64,000 nt of DNA from Kappaphycus alvarezii (Eukaryota > Rhodophyta > Florideophyceae > Gigartinales > Solieriaceae). This document shows, one piece after another, positions 12,834 to 25,153 of this stretch; the stretch's first letter is position 1; each line of letters opens with the position of its first letter. The notes beneath the pieces are model-generated. The model ran no database searches. It worked only from the letters and a program-made list of their open reading frames with translations, and was not told where the DNA came from. The position numbers and the translations under genes are program-made. The stretch lies in contig NADL03000679.1 of the NCBI GenBank assembly GCA_002205965.3, positions 620,001-684,000 on the forward strand. Reading direction: 5' to 3'.

Positions 12834-14850
12834 ATGGATGAGGCATTGAGGATGATACCTGTTATTCGTATAATTTTCGTATATGAGGCACTGTATATAA
12901 AAGGAGTGTTGTGTACAGCTCGTGAATTTAATCACCTCAGAATTATGCCCTTGTTCTCTCTGCCATTGTTTCCCAGTCGCGTAGCCCAGTATGACTTCCA
13001 GCAATATGTTCCTTCCGACTCGCAAGGATATTGTAGTGTCGCTTATGGCGTTTTTTGGGAAAGAGAAAAAACAACTATCAACAGGGACACCGGTAAGGAA
13101 GTCCCAAAAGAATATCTCATGTACCAGTGTCCAAAACCGGGATTCGCCTCTCCAACCGTGTCATTCTTGGACAAAACAGGATTCAATAACCCTTATAAAC
13201 ACCTGCGAAGTTGCTATGGCAAGGAAAAAGACATCAAAACGCAAGATGAGATACGGTTCCATCTCTATGAGGAAGCCAAACAGGCCATGAGAAAGGGATC
13301 CGGGACCATCCGCTCTCACCTTGAGATCAAGACTCTGTCAGAGTATGAAAGTGCAATGTATGGTTTTATTCAGCTTATTGTGGCGAAAAGCCTCCCCCTT
13401 TACTATGTTGCTGATCCAGATGTGCTAAAATTCTCGCGATATGATGTCAAGATTGGGAAGAAGAAACTGGTCGAGGTTCTGTTTAAGCTCGCGGAAATGG
13501 TAGAGCAGAGTATTGCAGTAGCAATGAAGGTAACAAAAGGAGCACTGCTGTTTGATGGATAGTCGTGCAACAATACGCATTACGTAGCAGCGATTGCTTT
13601 GTACTGCACTTCTATGCAGACAACGAAAAATATTTCATCTGGAAGGGATACTGTTCCTAGGCTAACACTTCTTGCTTTGTCCCGGATGGGACATGTTGCG
13701 GGAGAGTTTGATGAAAATAACTCTACAGATGAAACAGCAACTTTCAATGCCGAAGCTTATGTTCAGTTCTTTAATGAATTCTTTCCATTTTTTGGTCAGC
13801 AGTTCTCTAAATGGTATGTTTGTCTGATTGGAGATAACTGCAGTACAAATATGAAGATAGCATCGTTGAAGATTAAGCAATATATCGGATTTAACAACCA
13901 CAAGCTAAATCTGGAAGTGAGCGACATGATTGACATGCACCTACACCTCAAGACAACAATTGAAAGTGTGCACGAAACGATGAAAGAGGCGAGAAAACTG
14001 AAGAATTCCGCTCTTCTCCGGAATCTTACAGACCTTAAGCCCATCATGCACAATCCTAAACGTTGGTCTGGCAAATTGCATATGCTTAAAAGGTTTGTTC
14101 AGATACGAGATGAGTTGATCGATGTCCGAAACGCACCAGAAGGAGACCTCACCATTGATACAAATGCAAGATTGGCTTCCAGGGTACATAAATTTGCGAA
14201 GATGTTGGCCGAAATTGATGTAGTAACAAAGTCACTGCAAAACAGTCATGGTATGTTAGCTGAATGCCGAGAGGATCTTGACGTTTTGGTGGAGACTTTC
14301 ATTGAGGTAAGGGATCTTCCTAATTCCTCACTATATCAATGCAAGCTCGGTACGAAAAATATTGCTCCGGACGCAGATATAATCTTACACCCTGCATTTG
14401 AAACTGGGGTCGTGAAAATACAGAGAGGTTTGCACTTGGATCTATCTGAAGACGAGAAAGAGGCAGTTATGTGCTTACAAAAGGACACGAATGCTACAGC
14501 TGGAAATGAGCCTTTCGAAAGTACTATCTCAAGCGCCCTAAGTATGGCATAGCGATTATCAAAGCGAAGGAAGGATGATGAGATGGAGAGCGCGTATATT
14601 AATTGTGACTTTATTTTGGGGTTGGTTGCACAGGTTGAACGTTTATGGATCATTTCCAAGTACGTGCTAACTGAAAATCGACGGTCCATGACCCTCAGCT
14701 GTTTGAAGCAATTGAATTCTTGAAGGTGAATGAAAGGTTCTGGGACGCGTAACTTGTCAGCCAAGCCATTAATGGAACGCGTTTTGATAGGGCCACAGCA
14801 ATTTTGGAAGCTCACGAGGCTCATAAAGAGCTCAACAGCAACGCTGGTGC
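12834..14850 (+). pseudogene. hAT-family transposase, nearly complete, broken
   Basis: The protein would catalyse cut-and-paste transposition of its own element in the nucleus. The N-terminal part has a BED-like zinc-binding arrangement (YQCP...HLRSCYG, near 13110-13220). The middle part has the hAT signature LIGDNCSTN (near 13825) followed by NHKLNLEV (near 13900). The C-terminal dimerisation part reads as VAQVERLWIISKYVLTENRR (near 14620-14690) and then a FLKVNERFWD-type end (14715-14745). The same frame runs from 12834 to about 14695, interrupted by TAG at 13560-13562 (where the family has the tryptophan of LFDGW) and TAG at 14550-14552. A one-base shift near 14690-14700 separates the last block. 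The start may be a later ATG such as 12945. The gene is a recent pseudogene, or is affected by the indel problem seen across the window. Confidence 0.8.
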
Positions 14851-14926
14851 TTAAGATTTATCGCAGCTCTTATATTTGTTTGAATTGTAGTAAAATATAC
14901 TACCAGTAGTATTTCAAACTAAACGA

Positions 14927-15046
14927 GCATTGCAACAAGTATTGCTACCCTGTGGCGTATTGCAATACTTACTGCTGCCCTGAGGCGTATTGCAATACAT
15001 ATTGCAAACGTGATTTGTATTGCAACACCTATTTCAATTGTTCTGG
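14927..15046. repeat. Right subterminal array: four 30-bp units with the same palindromic core
   Basis: Four units start at 14927, 14957, 14987 and 15017, again exactly 30 bases apart. Each begins with GTATTGCAATAC or a variant. The spacer halves differ from those on the left, so the core and the 30-base spacing are conserved but the unit as a whole is not. Confidence 0.9.
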
Positions 15047-15850
15047 AATGGAAATACGTATTGCGTACTGCAAATTTAGAAGCAATATATTGAAATAATA
15101 TTGGACACAAGGTCGCATTATCGTGGGGGGTTTCAGAAACGAGGGCGCATGTACAGTAAGAATTACTGTACTGTAACTTAACAAAAAAAACCTTTCTTGC
15201 AGTAAAAATTTCCGGGTTCCAAAACGTTTCCCTTTCCAAAATGTAACGGAAACTGTCCTCATATGAGGACAAAGTGTGCCTCATATGAGGAAAGTGCTAT
15301 GAAGGATAAACACTAGCTATAAAAGCATCCCTACCCGTTGCGCGATCCAAATCCAATTGACGGACAAGTGTAGCGAGCTTATTGGGGAGTTCAAAAAAGT
15401 CCATCGCGATCCAATGCTGGATTTAAGCATCTTCGTTTGGACAACACAAATAACGTACTCATGCGGAATCAAACGGAAACCGATTCGGTGAGTCACTTTT
15501 GAGTTGGCGAAACCCTGCTTCATTCGACCCCGTTCTTGACGATCTCCTCTCATTATCACCACACCTCCTCTCCTCGCGACCCGTCCTGCCTGCATCCACA
15601 CTCCCTCTCCTTTACGCACTCTCATTGCGTCCCAATCCCAGCAATCATTCATACTACATTCCCCCATCGCTGTTGTTCATCCGAGGTGTGGTCGCTGCCG
15701 CACACCATCCCCAAAACTAGTTCTCACAACTCGGTACAAAAACCAATCGCGCCACTCTCCCGAACAACTATCCCCCGCGAACAGCCCCTCTCTCGGCCTG
15801 TGACTGGCTTGTACGCACATTTCCGTAAGTTTGATTGCCTTCTCCCCACT
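15047..15850. other. Stretch without a gene; contains one GTACAGTAA inverted repeat
   Basis: I see no coding region. At 15151-15171 GTACAGTAA is followed after three bases by its exact reverse complement TTACTGTAC, one of the dispersed GTACTGTAC-type palindromes. From about 15540 the + strand becomes strongly C/T-rich. Confidence 0.6.
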
Positions 15851-16530
15851 CTGTGTGAATACAATCAACCCTTTCTCCCGTCGTGCGTGCGTGCAATCAA
15901 CTCCTCACCCACTGCGCGTGCGTGCAATCAAACCTCTCCCCGCTTTGTGTGTGTAAAACCACTCCCAGTTATTTAAAACCACATCCCCCTGCCGTTTGCA
16001 AAAACTCTGGGCAGTTTGCAAACGATAATTTCCCGTGGAAGTGCGCACACCGCTTGGCGCAATCACTCCCACCACCGCCGTGTGCTACCAAAATCCTCCG
16101 CTGTGTGCACTCACCCCCCCTTCTGCTTTGTGCACTCCTCCCGCTCCTGTCTTGTGCGCTCCCCCTCCTGCTGCTTTGTGGTCTCACTCACCCCGCCCCA
16201 CCCCGTTTGTACTACCACTCGCACCCCCCATTTGTGTGCAACCCAAACCGTAGCAACTACCCGCACTGTACAAGGGATAAACCCCCCATGTGCAAGTGAA
16301 AAATCCTTCTTTGCAAAATCACCCTCCTCCCAGCTGTTTGCAAACCCTCTCACACCCGCTTTGTGCAACTACTCCGCCCCTTGCCGTGTGCAGCAAAACC
16401 TCCCCTCCCGTGCTGAATCCCCCGCTCTCTCCAATCACCCCCCTCCGCTGTGTGCAGCCAAAACCACCGGCTGTGTGCAATCACAACTCCACTCTGTGTG
16501 CAAGTCATCAGCACTCGCTGAATGGCAACT
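15850..16530. repeat. C-rich degenerate minisatellite with recurring GTGTGCAA core
   Basis: The + strand is very C-rich and returns irregularly, every 25 to 60 bases, to a TTGTGTGCAAT or TTTGCAAA-like core (for example near 15850, 15890, 15920, 15945, 16010, 16235, 16335, 16390, 16455, 16470, 16497), separated by runs of C and T. Open frames exist in all phases, but they are low-complexity and conflict with each other, so I read them as by-products of composition rather than genes. Confidence 0.7.
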
Positions 16531-16682
16531 TCCCTGCTGTGCATAACAATATACTCAAGATCACCTCGTTTGTTGGCCATGCCCACTGTCGCGAGCCCGA
16601 CCAAAGCAGCCCACCAAAACGTACTCTGTCGTACATTTGATTTGAGTAACCAAAGCTGTGATTGTGTGACTAACGATGTAAA

Positions 16683-17825
16683 ATGAAAGGCGCTACGCGT
16701 TTGGTATTTGGGGAGACAGAATTTGACGACCAAGAGGCTTTCGCAGCTGTTTTTTGGCTCCAGATGACGAGTATTGCGACTTTTACTGCTTCTAAGGCAG
16801 GACGCTTTGGTTCAGTCCCAAGAAAGGCAGGAAACGTGCACAGGAATTACGAGGGAGCGTATCAATATTACATGGTTAAGTACTTCTGGCCTCATGATCA
16901 ATCCCGTCCGGGTACTACTCAAATGAGGCCGGAGCAACCAGAACATGCTTTTGAAACGCGGTTTAGAATTCCTCGGTCTGTGTTCAGTCGAGTATGCACA
17001 GCTGTGGTCGTTCGCTCGGAGTATCTTCGGAAGGGAATGAGACCCCATGCGACTGGTCGTTTTGGAATATCTCCGCTTCTCAAAGTAATAATTGCACTCC
17101 GATGCCTCGTGTATGCACTACCTGCAGTCCTTGCAGATGAAATGTTTGATGTCTCTGAAATTACGGCATCACAATGCGTGCAAGAATTTTGTAAGGCTGT
17201 TATGGATTGCTTCGGGGGAGAATATCTAAGGACTCCAAATCCGTGTGATTTGAAGCCCATTGAAAAGGAGTTTGCGTCTGTCGGCTTTCCGGGGTGCATT
17301 GGGTGCTTGGATTGTGCTGGGTAGGAATGGAAAAACTGCCCCAAGGCATTGCAAGGAATAATGAGGGGAAAGGATGGCTCAACTAGCGTTCGCATGGAAG
17401 TCATTTGTTCATTAGACTTGTGGGTTTGGTCGTTCCAGTTTGGGCTACCCGGGGCATTTAATGACCTCAACATTTTAAAGGTAAGCAATCATTTCAAAAT
17501 GGTGCTTAAGGGAACGTTTCCACATGCTTGTCCGAGCTATAGAGTAGATGGTAAGAATATCACGTGTTTTTATTATCTAACGGACGGCATTTATCCTTCG
17601 TGGAAGAAATTCGGCAAGGCATTGACTAACGCTGTGAACGCAAAGAGTGAAGCTTTCTCTAGGCGACAGGAAGGGGTACGCAAATGTGTTTAGAAGGTGT
17701 TCGGGGTTTTGTTCCGCAAATCTAAAATGCTCTATATCCCAAGTGAGCTTTGGAATGTATCGAAAATTGGAACCATTGCGAAAGCAGCAATAGTGCTGCA
17801 CAATATGAACGTGGAAGTATGAAAA
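16683..17825 (+). pseudogene. Harbinger/PIF transposase (DDE_Tnp_4 type), broken
   Basis: The protein would cut and join transposon ends together with its MYB-like partner. Seen in order: a family-typical N-terminal region; GFPGCIGCLDCAG followed by EWKNCP (near 17285-17345), containing the first catalytic Asp; LDLWVWSFQFGLPGAFNDLNIL (near 17412-17478), with the NDLN block containing the second Asp; YYLTDGIYPSW (near 17570-17600); RRQEGVRKCV then KVFGVLF (near 17660-17715), the E/RK...E-R-FGVL region; and the terminal VLHNMNVEV (near 17795-17820). All pieces lie in one frame, split by TAG at 17322-17324 (where the family has Trp) and TAG at 17691-17693. It is otherwise complete, which suggests recent inactivation or sequence error. 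Confidence 0.88.
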
Positions 17826-18167
17826 AAGGAGTATACTAGCGATGGATCTGGGAGATTCTCCGCCCTTTACAATTCAATCGACTATGATACTGATCTGTTC
17901 ATTATTCCTTTTGAGAACAGTGAGGCTTTGCTTGGTTTAAATGAAAACGAAGCAGCCGATGACATTAAAGTACGAGGTTTACATAGGCAGATAACAAACG
18001 CTTTAATAAACCACCAGTGGAGCCAGCTTGGGAACAATGAGAGCTACGCAAGCGAAACACAGAATTTATTTGTAAACAGTTGCCAATAGGGAATTTATTT
18101 ATGTTCCCGTTGCAAAAGGAAGCAAATAGGCGTTTGATGGTTACAGTTTAACAGTAAACAGAAAGAA

Positions 18168-19445
18168 CTAGTTGAGATTAGCGAGTAAACTATTGGATAT
18201 AGAATCATTGTCTCTTTCGCCTCCATGAGAGGCATTGTTGTGTGGACTTGTGGCGGAATTTTGTAACGCCTGGGGTTGTACTCCAAAGGCATTCGGCAAC
18301 TCCTGCGGTGCATGCAACGCAGGAGTTGCCGACATTTGCACACGGTTACCGCCTTCATCTCTTTGCTCTGCGACACCATTTCTTTCGAGGGCCTCTAGTG
18401 CCTTTGTTTGAGTTATTCTCATGTAACGCTGTTTTAAAGCAGGGTCTGTGTCGGGCATTGAAAAAAGGTTGAGCACGTATGTATCCCACTCGACTTGTAC
18501 TAGCTCCTGAGTGGCTTTAGATCTTTTTGCGGAAGCTTTCGCCAATTTTTCAATACCTTCCGCTCCCTTCTTCAAGGCATAAACTTGCTTTGACAGTTCT
18601 TGGTAGCGCTTCGTCCCAATTGGTCGCTCTTTGTTTAGGGATACTTCCGGCAGTACTACACTGCCCACTTGGTTTGATTGAGACTTAGAGCTGCTATTCC
18701 CGCTATTGCCATTTCCAGTAGTAATAGAGCTGGGGACACGGGCAACAGCATCGATTTCATCTAATGACTCCACTTTCTCTTTCGATCACAATATTAAAGA
18801 CGATGAATGAGTTGTTCTATAGAAATGGAGGAATTCCAGAAAAATGAACTCAGGGCGTACATCTACAGAAGGGTCTCGTAAAAATGTGTACATGTTTGAT
18901 ACATTTGCATCTCCATTGCAGACGGCAGTGGCTGCGCGAATGATATCTTTCTCCGTCGGGGAACTGGTTGGGTTCTTCTTTCTAATCGTTCCAATAATAC
19001 CTTCGAATTTCACTGCTTCACATCTTGCCTTCCGGTGACGTTGGACGACAGCTTCCCCTGTCCTCTGCGGGTACATAATTCCTGGAATACTACGCTTCAC
19101 TTGAGCCATGAAGGACTCGTAGGCTTGAAGAATTTGCCATTGAGAGATTTGTTTCCTTTTCTCAGAACCGGATGAGGGATCCTCTGATGCGGCAATATAA
19201 GCCCCACACGCAGCCACGCTTTCCTCCTGTTTCCAGACTTTTCCTGCACCCATGTCTCCCTCAATGTTTGTCACAGGTCCGGATTGGTTTTGGGATGATT
19301 TTTTACTGGTAGTTGACGGAAAGTGGTCTACCTTGCGAGCTCTCTTTATCAGGAGGGAGTTCCTTGACTCGCATGCGGTTAATGGCGCCAAAACGTGTGT
19401 CTGGCGTTTCCTTTTCTTTGCAATACGCGCCATATTGCTGGTCAT
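18168..19445 (-). pseudogene. MYB/SANT-like protein of the Harbinger element (NAM-associated C-terminal type)
   Basis: This is the DNA-binding partner protein of Harbinger transposases. The N-terminal half has a basic nuclear-localisation-like stretch (ARIAKKRKRQ) and a MYB/SANT-like helix set (VWKQEESVAACGAYIAAS..., then WQILQAYESF). The C-terminal half has the ERPIGTKRYQEL motif typical of the 'NAM-associated' domain, followed by a basic helical region. One frame covers 19592-18168, split by a single TGA at 18786-18788. The start is probably the ATG near 19445 or 19433, because the upstream part runs into a palindromic intergenic sequence. It converges with the transposase gene, as in other elements of the family. 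Confidence 0.78.
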
Positions 19446-19558
19446 TGTTTTTAAAGAAGAATATCGAATGCTGGTTGAGGGGATGCGGAAGGGGAGAGGC
19501 AGAGGATCGAAGAAGATGCCTGTGGTGGGGGGTTGGATGTGTTCTCCAAATTTGTTCA

Positions 19559-19599
19559 AGTACTGTTGCCGACAGGCGACGTCTGTCCGCAACAGTACT
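19559..19599. repeat. 41-bp imperfect palindrome (AGTACTGTTGC...GCAACAGTACT)
   Basis: The 11-base arms at 19559-19569 and 19589-19599 are exact reverse complements. An inner GACAG/CTGTC pair extends the stem past one C-C mismatch. The palindrome runs straight into ACTGTACTGTAC, the dispersed motif of this window. It may mark the end of the Harbinger element or the start of the next repeat. Confidence 0.9.
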
Positions 19600-19655
19600 G
19601 TACTGTACGCACTATTGTTGTGAACAGCCGGCTCCCTGTGATTGGCTGGTGTTCA

Positions 19656-19722
19656 GATTCCATTCCGTAGAATCGAGGCTCAATACATGGTCTATTGGAC
19701 TCCGATTCACCGGAATGGAATC
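19656..19722. repeat. Imperfect inverted repeat, MITE-like
   Basis: GATTCCATTCCGTAGAATC (19656-19674) is the near reverse complement of 19704-19722, with an intervening 29 bases. It has no coding content. It could be a small non-autonomous element or a hairpin in the gap between the Harbinger and Copia elements. Confidence 0.6.
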
Positions 19723-19845
19723 CAATTTCCAAAAGAACTGATTGAATCCGAATTAGATTTCGATGGGTACGTGCAGAAATGCCGAGTCCAAATCTAAAAA
19801 ACCGTTGGGTTTGGATTTTACACAACCAGTAGGGATGCTCTAAAG

Positions 19846-20281
19846 TGTTATACAGAAAAGGCTCGTGATAGAGCCAGCGCAGCATCTGTGACGGCTCAGC
19901 AGGAATGCGTAGAAAATTTTTTGATATTAATCTAGTACAAAATGCTACTATAGCCACTAGATTGAATTTTTATGGTGGACTGGTTCTACACTGCACTGAA
20001 CTGTACAGTACTTTCAAATACAGTGCAGACGGGATACAAAAAGTCTATGTAAGGGATTGCGTACCGAGTAGCGGAGCAAGTCCAAGAAAAAGAATCATCA
20101 GCCATCAGACAGAAGAAGTAAACACTTGTTCTTGCCGCAATAAGAATAAGCCAACCCGTCGAGCACAACGGTCAGTAGTTGTGTCAGACAATGCAAGCTC
20201 GGGTTGTAGAGCTTACAGTAGACTTCCACCAGCAACCTTGCTGCATGCTATACGTGTCATACCTTTTGGGCTGTGATACTA
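19846..20281 (+). repeat. 5' LTR of the young Copia element
   Basis: It is about 436 bases long and virtually identical to 25154-25590. It starts TGTTATACAG. The last few bases differ from the 3' copy, so the end is given to within a few bases. It contains the short palindrome CTGTACAG near 20003-20012. Confidence 0.93.
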
Positions 20282-23200
20282 AATTCGCGAATTATCCTCA
20301 TAGTGTCCTCAGTATTATTCCACTTTTTGCTGTTACAACTACATACTACTCCACTGAAAATAGCCTAAAGATCCTTCCGTCAATCTTGAACCAGAATATT
20401 GTTACTTACACACCAACCCTCTGTTGAAAACAAGTCAGAACCCATCCTGATTTCTGTGTCAGTGATCAACATGGATCAAGGAAGCACTGTCGATACATCG
20501 GACCTGTTTCTGTCTGAAATAGCACTGGAAAATGTCTCTCAAGAGGTTTCATGATTTATCAACTCAATTCGAATACTCGAGAATCGTGTCTCTGCCCGGT
20601 CTATGACTGGAGCTCAAGTAGTCGATGAGGTTGCCGAACTTTTCCCACCGGCTGTATTGTTCTCTCCTGCTATACAAGCTCTGCTTATTGCTTATAAAGC
20701 ACTTCTTGACTGGTTGAATGACCGTGGAGCAAATATGCTGCCGCATAGTTCCCGTCGTGTTATCCGCCAGCTAGCCGCTAATATCTATACCGAATACGAA
20801 GACAATTTAGCTGCAGAAGAAATAGCAAAGGACATACTGAAATCAGGTCGTCGTATAACACGAGGAGGTCAGGAACAATCAGCCCCTGAAGATGAAGAAT
20901 CTCGTACTACATCCGTTCTTACGCATCAGGACAAGTTGGCGTACTACATCGGCTCTAGATTCCGTGACAAGGACCAAAAGCTCTCCGGAGACCTTGGTGA
21001 GTTATGGATGTAATATATTGCCGAGTACCAACAAGTTGCCCGTGACTATGGTCTCAGCGCTGCGCAGAAGAAGCAATACCTTCATAACCTTCTACGTGGT
21101 GATGCTAAGAGATTTTACCTGGATCGGATCGATAACGAAGTTAATTCGTTTAATGAGGCGATAAACCTCATTTGTAATGAATACAACTCCGTGGTTCATC
21201 AAAATCGAGTGAAGAACTATCTCGGTGGACTTAGGTTATCCAGGTATACTTCTGAAGGGCTTAATGAGCTTGCAGCACTTGAAAACTGTACAAGCTGATA
21301 ACAAAGCTTTCACCGAAAGTGCCTGTTTCGCACAGGAGTGAGGTACACAAGATTGAATTTCTTCGTAATGCTACCGTCGGTTATGCATTGGCGACGGAGC
21401 CGTTAAGTCGCGTCGCTACCCATGGCCTCTCAGTTCAGCAACTCTATGGAGAACTTGAAGCAGCCTTGCATCTCTCTAGGGAAGCCAAACTTGCAAACAT
21501 GAGAGATAAAGTTGCAATTAGGTCACGTATTACTTCTGATGAGGACAAAAAGGTTCCTGGGATACTCTATCAAGGACCTGGTCGTTATGCAAACCGAAAT
21601 CGTGGTGTCGGTGATAAACGTTGTTAAGGCCAAAGGAAGGATCCATCTGGACCACTTTCGGTCATGGGATGCTTCAATTGTGATTCTCCTGATCATACGC
21701 TAAGTTCATGTCCGCATAAGATTTACCTTGCTAAAGCCGCTCGTCGAAAAGTGGAGTACATGTCGAAGAAAACTGGAAACACCCGAAATGCTCAGGTTGT
21801 ATTATTTGAATTGTGTCAAAAGCTCGACTCTGTAAATGAAGGAAAAGATGAAATGAGTCAAGAAGTACTAGATGAAACAGATGTACAAGTTAAAGATGAA
21901 GTTGAAGAAGAAAAAACAGAATTTGATCTCTTCGATGCACTCTTTAATTATGTCGGAGACACGAATGATGAAAAATCTGTAGCTGAAGCTACGATCAACC
22001 TTACTTCTCCTTTGGTCCCAAAATGAATTGAAAAGTTCAATGGAGCCTGTTTGGATGCCAGATCTCAGAGATCTGTAGTAGGGAAGAGTCAAGCTGAGAC
22101 ATACTAACGCCTCATGGGAATCCCTCTAGCTCTCATTCTGTCAACAGCAAAGGTCTACAAATTTGGAGCAAATAGGAAGGAAAGCATTGGGAAAGCAAAG
22201 TTTCGAATCCCATATGGTGACAACCGTCACATGAAGATCGTTCTGGATTTTGTAGATATTGGAATACCGCTTCTTTTAGGACTCGACGTAATTGATAAGT
22301 ACAAGCTTCTAGTAGACACCGTGGACAATCTTATTCGATGCAAAGATTCTGTCTGGAGCGCACCTCTTACTCGAAAGCTAGGCCATGCTTACTATGAATG
22401 AAACTACGAAGTTACGTATACAGAGCCAGAATTGAAAAGGATTCACCCACACTTTTATCACCCGCATCCGCTGAGAATATACAAACTGATGAAGCAGGCC
22501 AAGGATCCTCAAGCGACACCAGAGAGACTTAAGGCACTCGAAAAAGTTACTGAATCTTTTAATGTTTATCAAAGGATTTCGAATCAACCTGGTCGTTTCC
22601 GCGTCGCAGTGCCAAGCGAAGACGTAGTTTTTTTTAACGGAACTGTGCTTATGGATCTTATGTACTTGGAAAGCATCCCCGCACTACACATGGTTTGCAA
22701 GGATAGGTTGTTCAGTGCTGCAGTATTCCTCGATTAAGAGTCGGCAAACAACGGATGGACAGTTTACGTCCGTCAATGGGTTAAAAAGTACGTCGGTAAC
22801 TCGAAAGAAATTCATACTGATCGTGGACCGCAATTCGATAGTGACCGATGGCGTCACTTGCTGCAAGCGAGTGGTATAAAACGGTTGGACTCAGGTATCG
22901 AAAGCCATAATGCTATTGGCGTCGGTGAAAAGTACCATGACTTCCTCCGACGAATTTATCGTAAGGTACGAATGGAGCACCAAAAGATTTCGAAAGATGA
23001 CTGTCTTTCTCTTTCTGTTCATGCCATGAACAATACTGCCGGACCAGATGGGTTTCTCCCACTCTTCTCGTATTTGGAATCGTTCTACAATTTCCGCTAG
23101 GGTTTTCAGATCTTCCCGAGCAGCGTGAGCGAATGAAAACATTACAAAATGCTCGCTCTGATATGTCTACAGCTGTTGCTTCTGCCCGTATCTGCACTGC

Positions 23201-25153
23201 TCTTAATCGTAACGTACCTATTGCATCAGACCGCGAAATTAGGATTGGATCTCAAGTACTCTTCTATCGCGAAAAAGTGAAAGCATGGGAAGGCCCATAC
23301 AAGTTTGTTGCAGGAAATGAAAAAAATCTTTGGATCAGTATCAATAACTAACTTAAAAGGGTTTCGATTGACAGAGTCCGTGAGTATATAGCGGATCCGG
23401 ATCACCAGGAAGGACAGAAAAAATTGTCTGATAATGAGCGTGACGAAATAGATAACGTCTTTGACCGAGTGTTCTCGGGCGAAACATTTCTTGCAACCGT
23501 TCAAGAAAGAATGGCCAAAGTTCGGGTCAAAACCGAGGGAACAACTGATGTCTTAGAGACATCAAGCCTAACGTATATCATGGAGAAATTTCCTGCTGCT
23601 GACAAAAGGATCCAACTTTGCAGCATTTGAAATAGCCAAACGCAACGAGATTCAGGGTCTTTCTGATCGTAAAGTCTGGGAAGTCGTCAATACTAGGTCT
23701 CTTCCCCCGAAGGCAAACATTATCGGTGGAAGATTTGAACTTACGCTAAAGAATCCAGGTACCGACCGTCAGAAGGCCAAAGCACTTTTCGTTGGACAAG
23801 GTTACAAAGACGACATGAAAGAGTTTATAGTGCATAACTGCCCGACGCTACGCCAAAGCTCTACCAAAATAATCCATTCAGTATCTGCTATTCTTAATTA
23901 TCGCCTCGCAATGATTGATTTCGTTCAAGCTTACCTCCAAGCAAAAGAAAGGCTAAGTCGTGATATATATCTTAAGATCCATGAGGCCGATCGAAAGTTT
24001 TTCAACATCGGGGGAGATCAAGTATTGAAGCTGAAAAAGCCTCTTTATGTTATCTGTGATTCTGGTGACTACTGGGGCGCTACTCTCGAATTTTTCATCA
24101 AGAATGAAATAGGAATGCTACCACTCGACGGAGATCCGTCTCTTTACATGAATCAAGATACAGAGGGTACTGATGGACTTCTTGGAGCCTATGTCGATTA
24201 TAATTTGTTTGCTGGAAATGAAAATTTTGATAAGCTCATTGAACTCACAGCTCGTTCGTTTGAGTCAAAACCGGTAGAATATGACATTCTTGAGTTCTTT
24301 GGCATTCATATTGAAACTGAGAAATCGATTGATGGTCAGCGAACGTTCTACGCCCATCAGCCAGACTATCTTGCCAAGCTCAGAACAATACCAAAGGATT
24401 CTAACTTTGAACTCTTTCGCTCCATCCGAGCCGTATTCAGTTGGCTATCGCACACTCGTCCGGACATATGCTGTGCAGTCAATCGCGCAGCACAAGTAAC
24501 CGTTGAAAGTTTCGGAAAGAAGGCCATCGACGAGCTTAATACTTCCATAAGCTATGTGAAAGATACCAAAGACATCCGTCTCAAATATCCCCCGCTCAAT
24601 TTCAACACCCCGCATATTCGTACTTATGAAGGTGCATCGTTTGCGACAAACACAGATCTCACTTCGCAGTTAGGATTCATTACTTTGCTTTGTGATGACG
24701 CAGACCGCTGCCATGTTTTGAACTATAGCAGCCGCAAATCTCGTCGCGTCGCACGGTCTATCATGGCTGGAGTAGAGTACGCATTCTCCGCCGCATTTGA
24801 TGTCGCTTACATATTGAAACACGATTTGGAGCGCATTTTACGCCGTAAAGTACCTCTGAAAATGTTCACAGACTCGAAGCAAATTTTCGATGTCATTACC
24901 CGTGCTTCGCATACAACTGAAAAACGTTTAATGATAGACATCGCTGCTGCTCGCGAAGCCTACAACAAGTTCGAAATATCAAATGTTGGACTTATCGCTA
25001 GTATTGCAAATCCTGCTGATGGTCTAACGAAGTCTTATGTTTGCAAGCCTCTGCTAGACATTCTACGGACTAGAGTTGACAAAAAATTCATCGAGCAACG
25101 GATTATCCGTAAGAAGTAAGGCACATCTGCCTCGCTTTATGAAAGGGCGGGAA

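Larger units (their letters stand above)
12210..15060 (+). mobile_element. hAT DNA transposon with subterminal palindrome arrays
   Basis: The element carries a hAT transposase gene flanked on both sides by arrays of the 12-bp palindrome GTATTGCAATAC. A CAGGGCTGTGT sequence at 12210-12220 looks like a hAT left terminus (CAGGG/CAGTG type). I could not find its inverted partner on the right, so the right end is either diverged or lost, and the given end is only the last palindrome copy. No target duplication could be verified. Subterminal repeats are typical transposase-binding sites in hAT elements. Confidence 0.7.
16600..19600. mobile_element. Harbinger/PIF-type DNA transposon (transposase plus MYB-like partner)
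   Basis: Two convergent genes form the classic Harbinger pair: a DDE transposase on + and a MYB/SANT-like DNA-binding protein on -. Both are needed for transposition in known PIF/Harbinger elements. I could not identify matching terminal inverted repeats, so the borders are approximate. The right side ends close to a palindrome at 19559-19599. Confidence 0.8.

Noticed and set aside
15499-16640. Proline/cysteine/serine-rich proteins in many overlapping frames
   Set aside because: They arise from the C-rich repeat composition, conflict with each other and have no domain.
13560-17693. Reassigned stop codon (TAG read as Trp or Glu), because TAG replaces Trp in both the hAT and Harbinger transposases
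   Set aside because: Another Harbinger TAG falls where the family has Glu, the MYB-like gene has TGA, and host genes end at ordinary TAG and TGA codons. Independent mutations or sequence errors explain this better.
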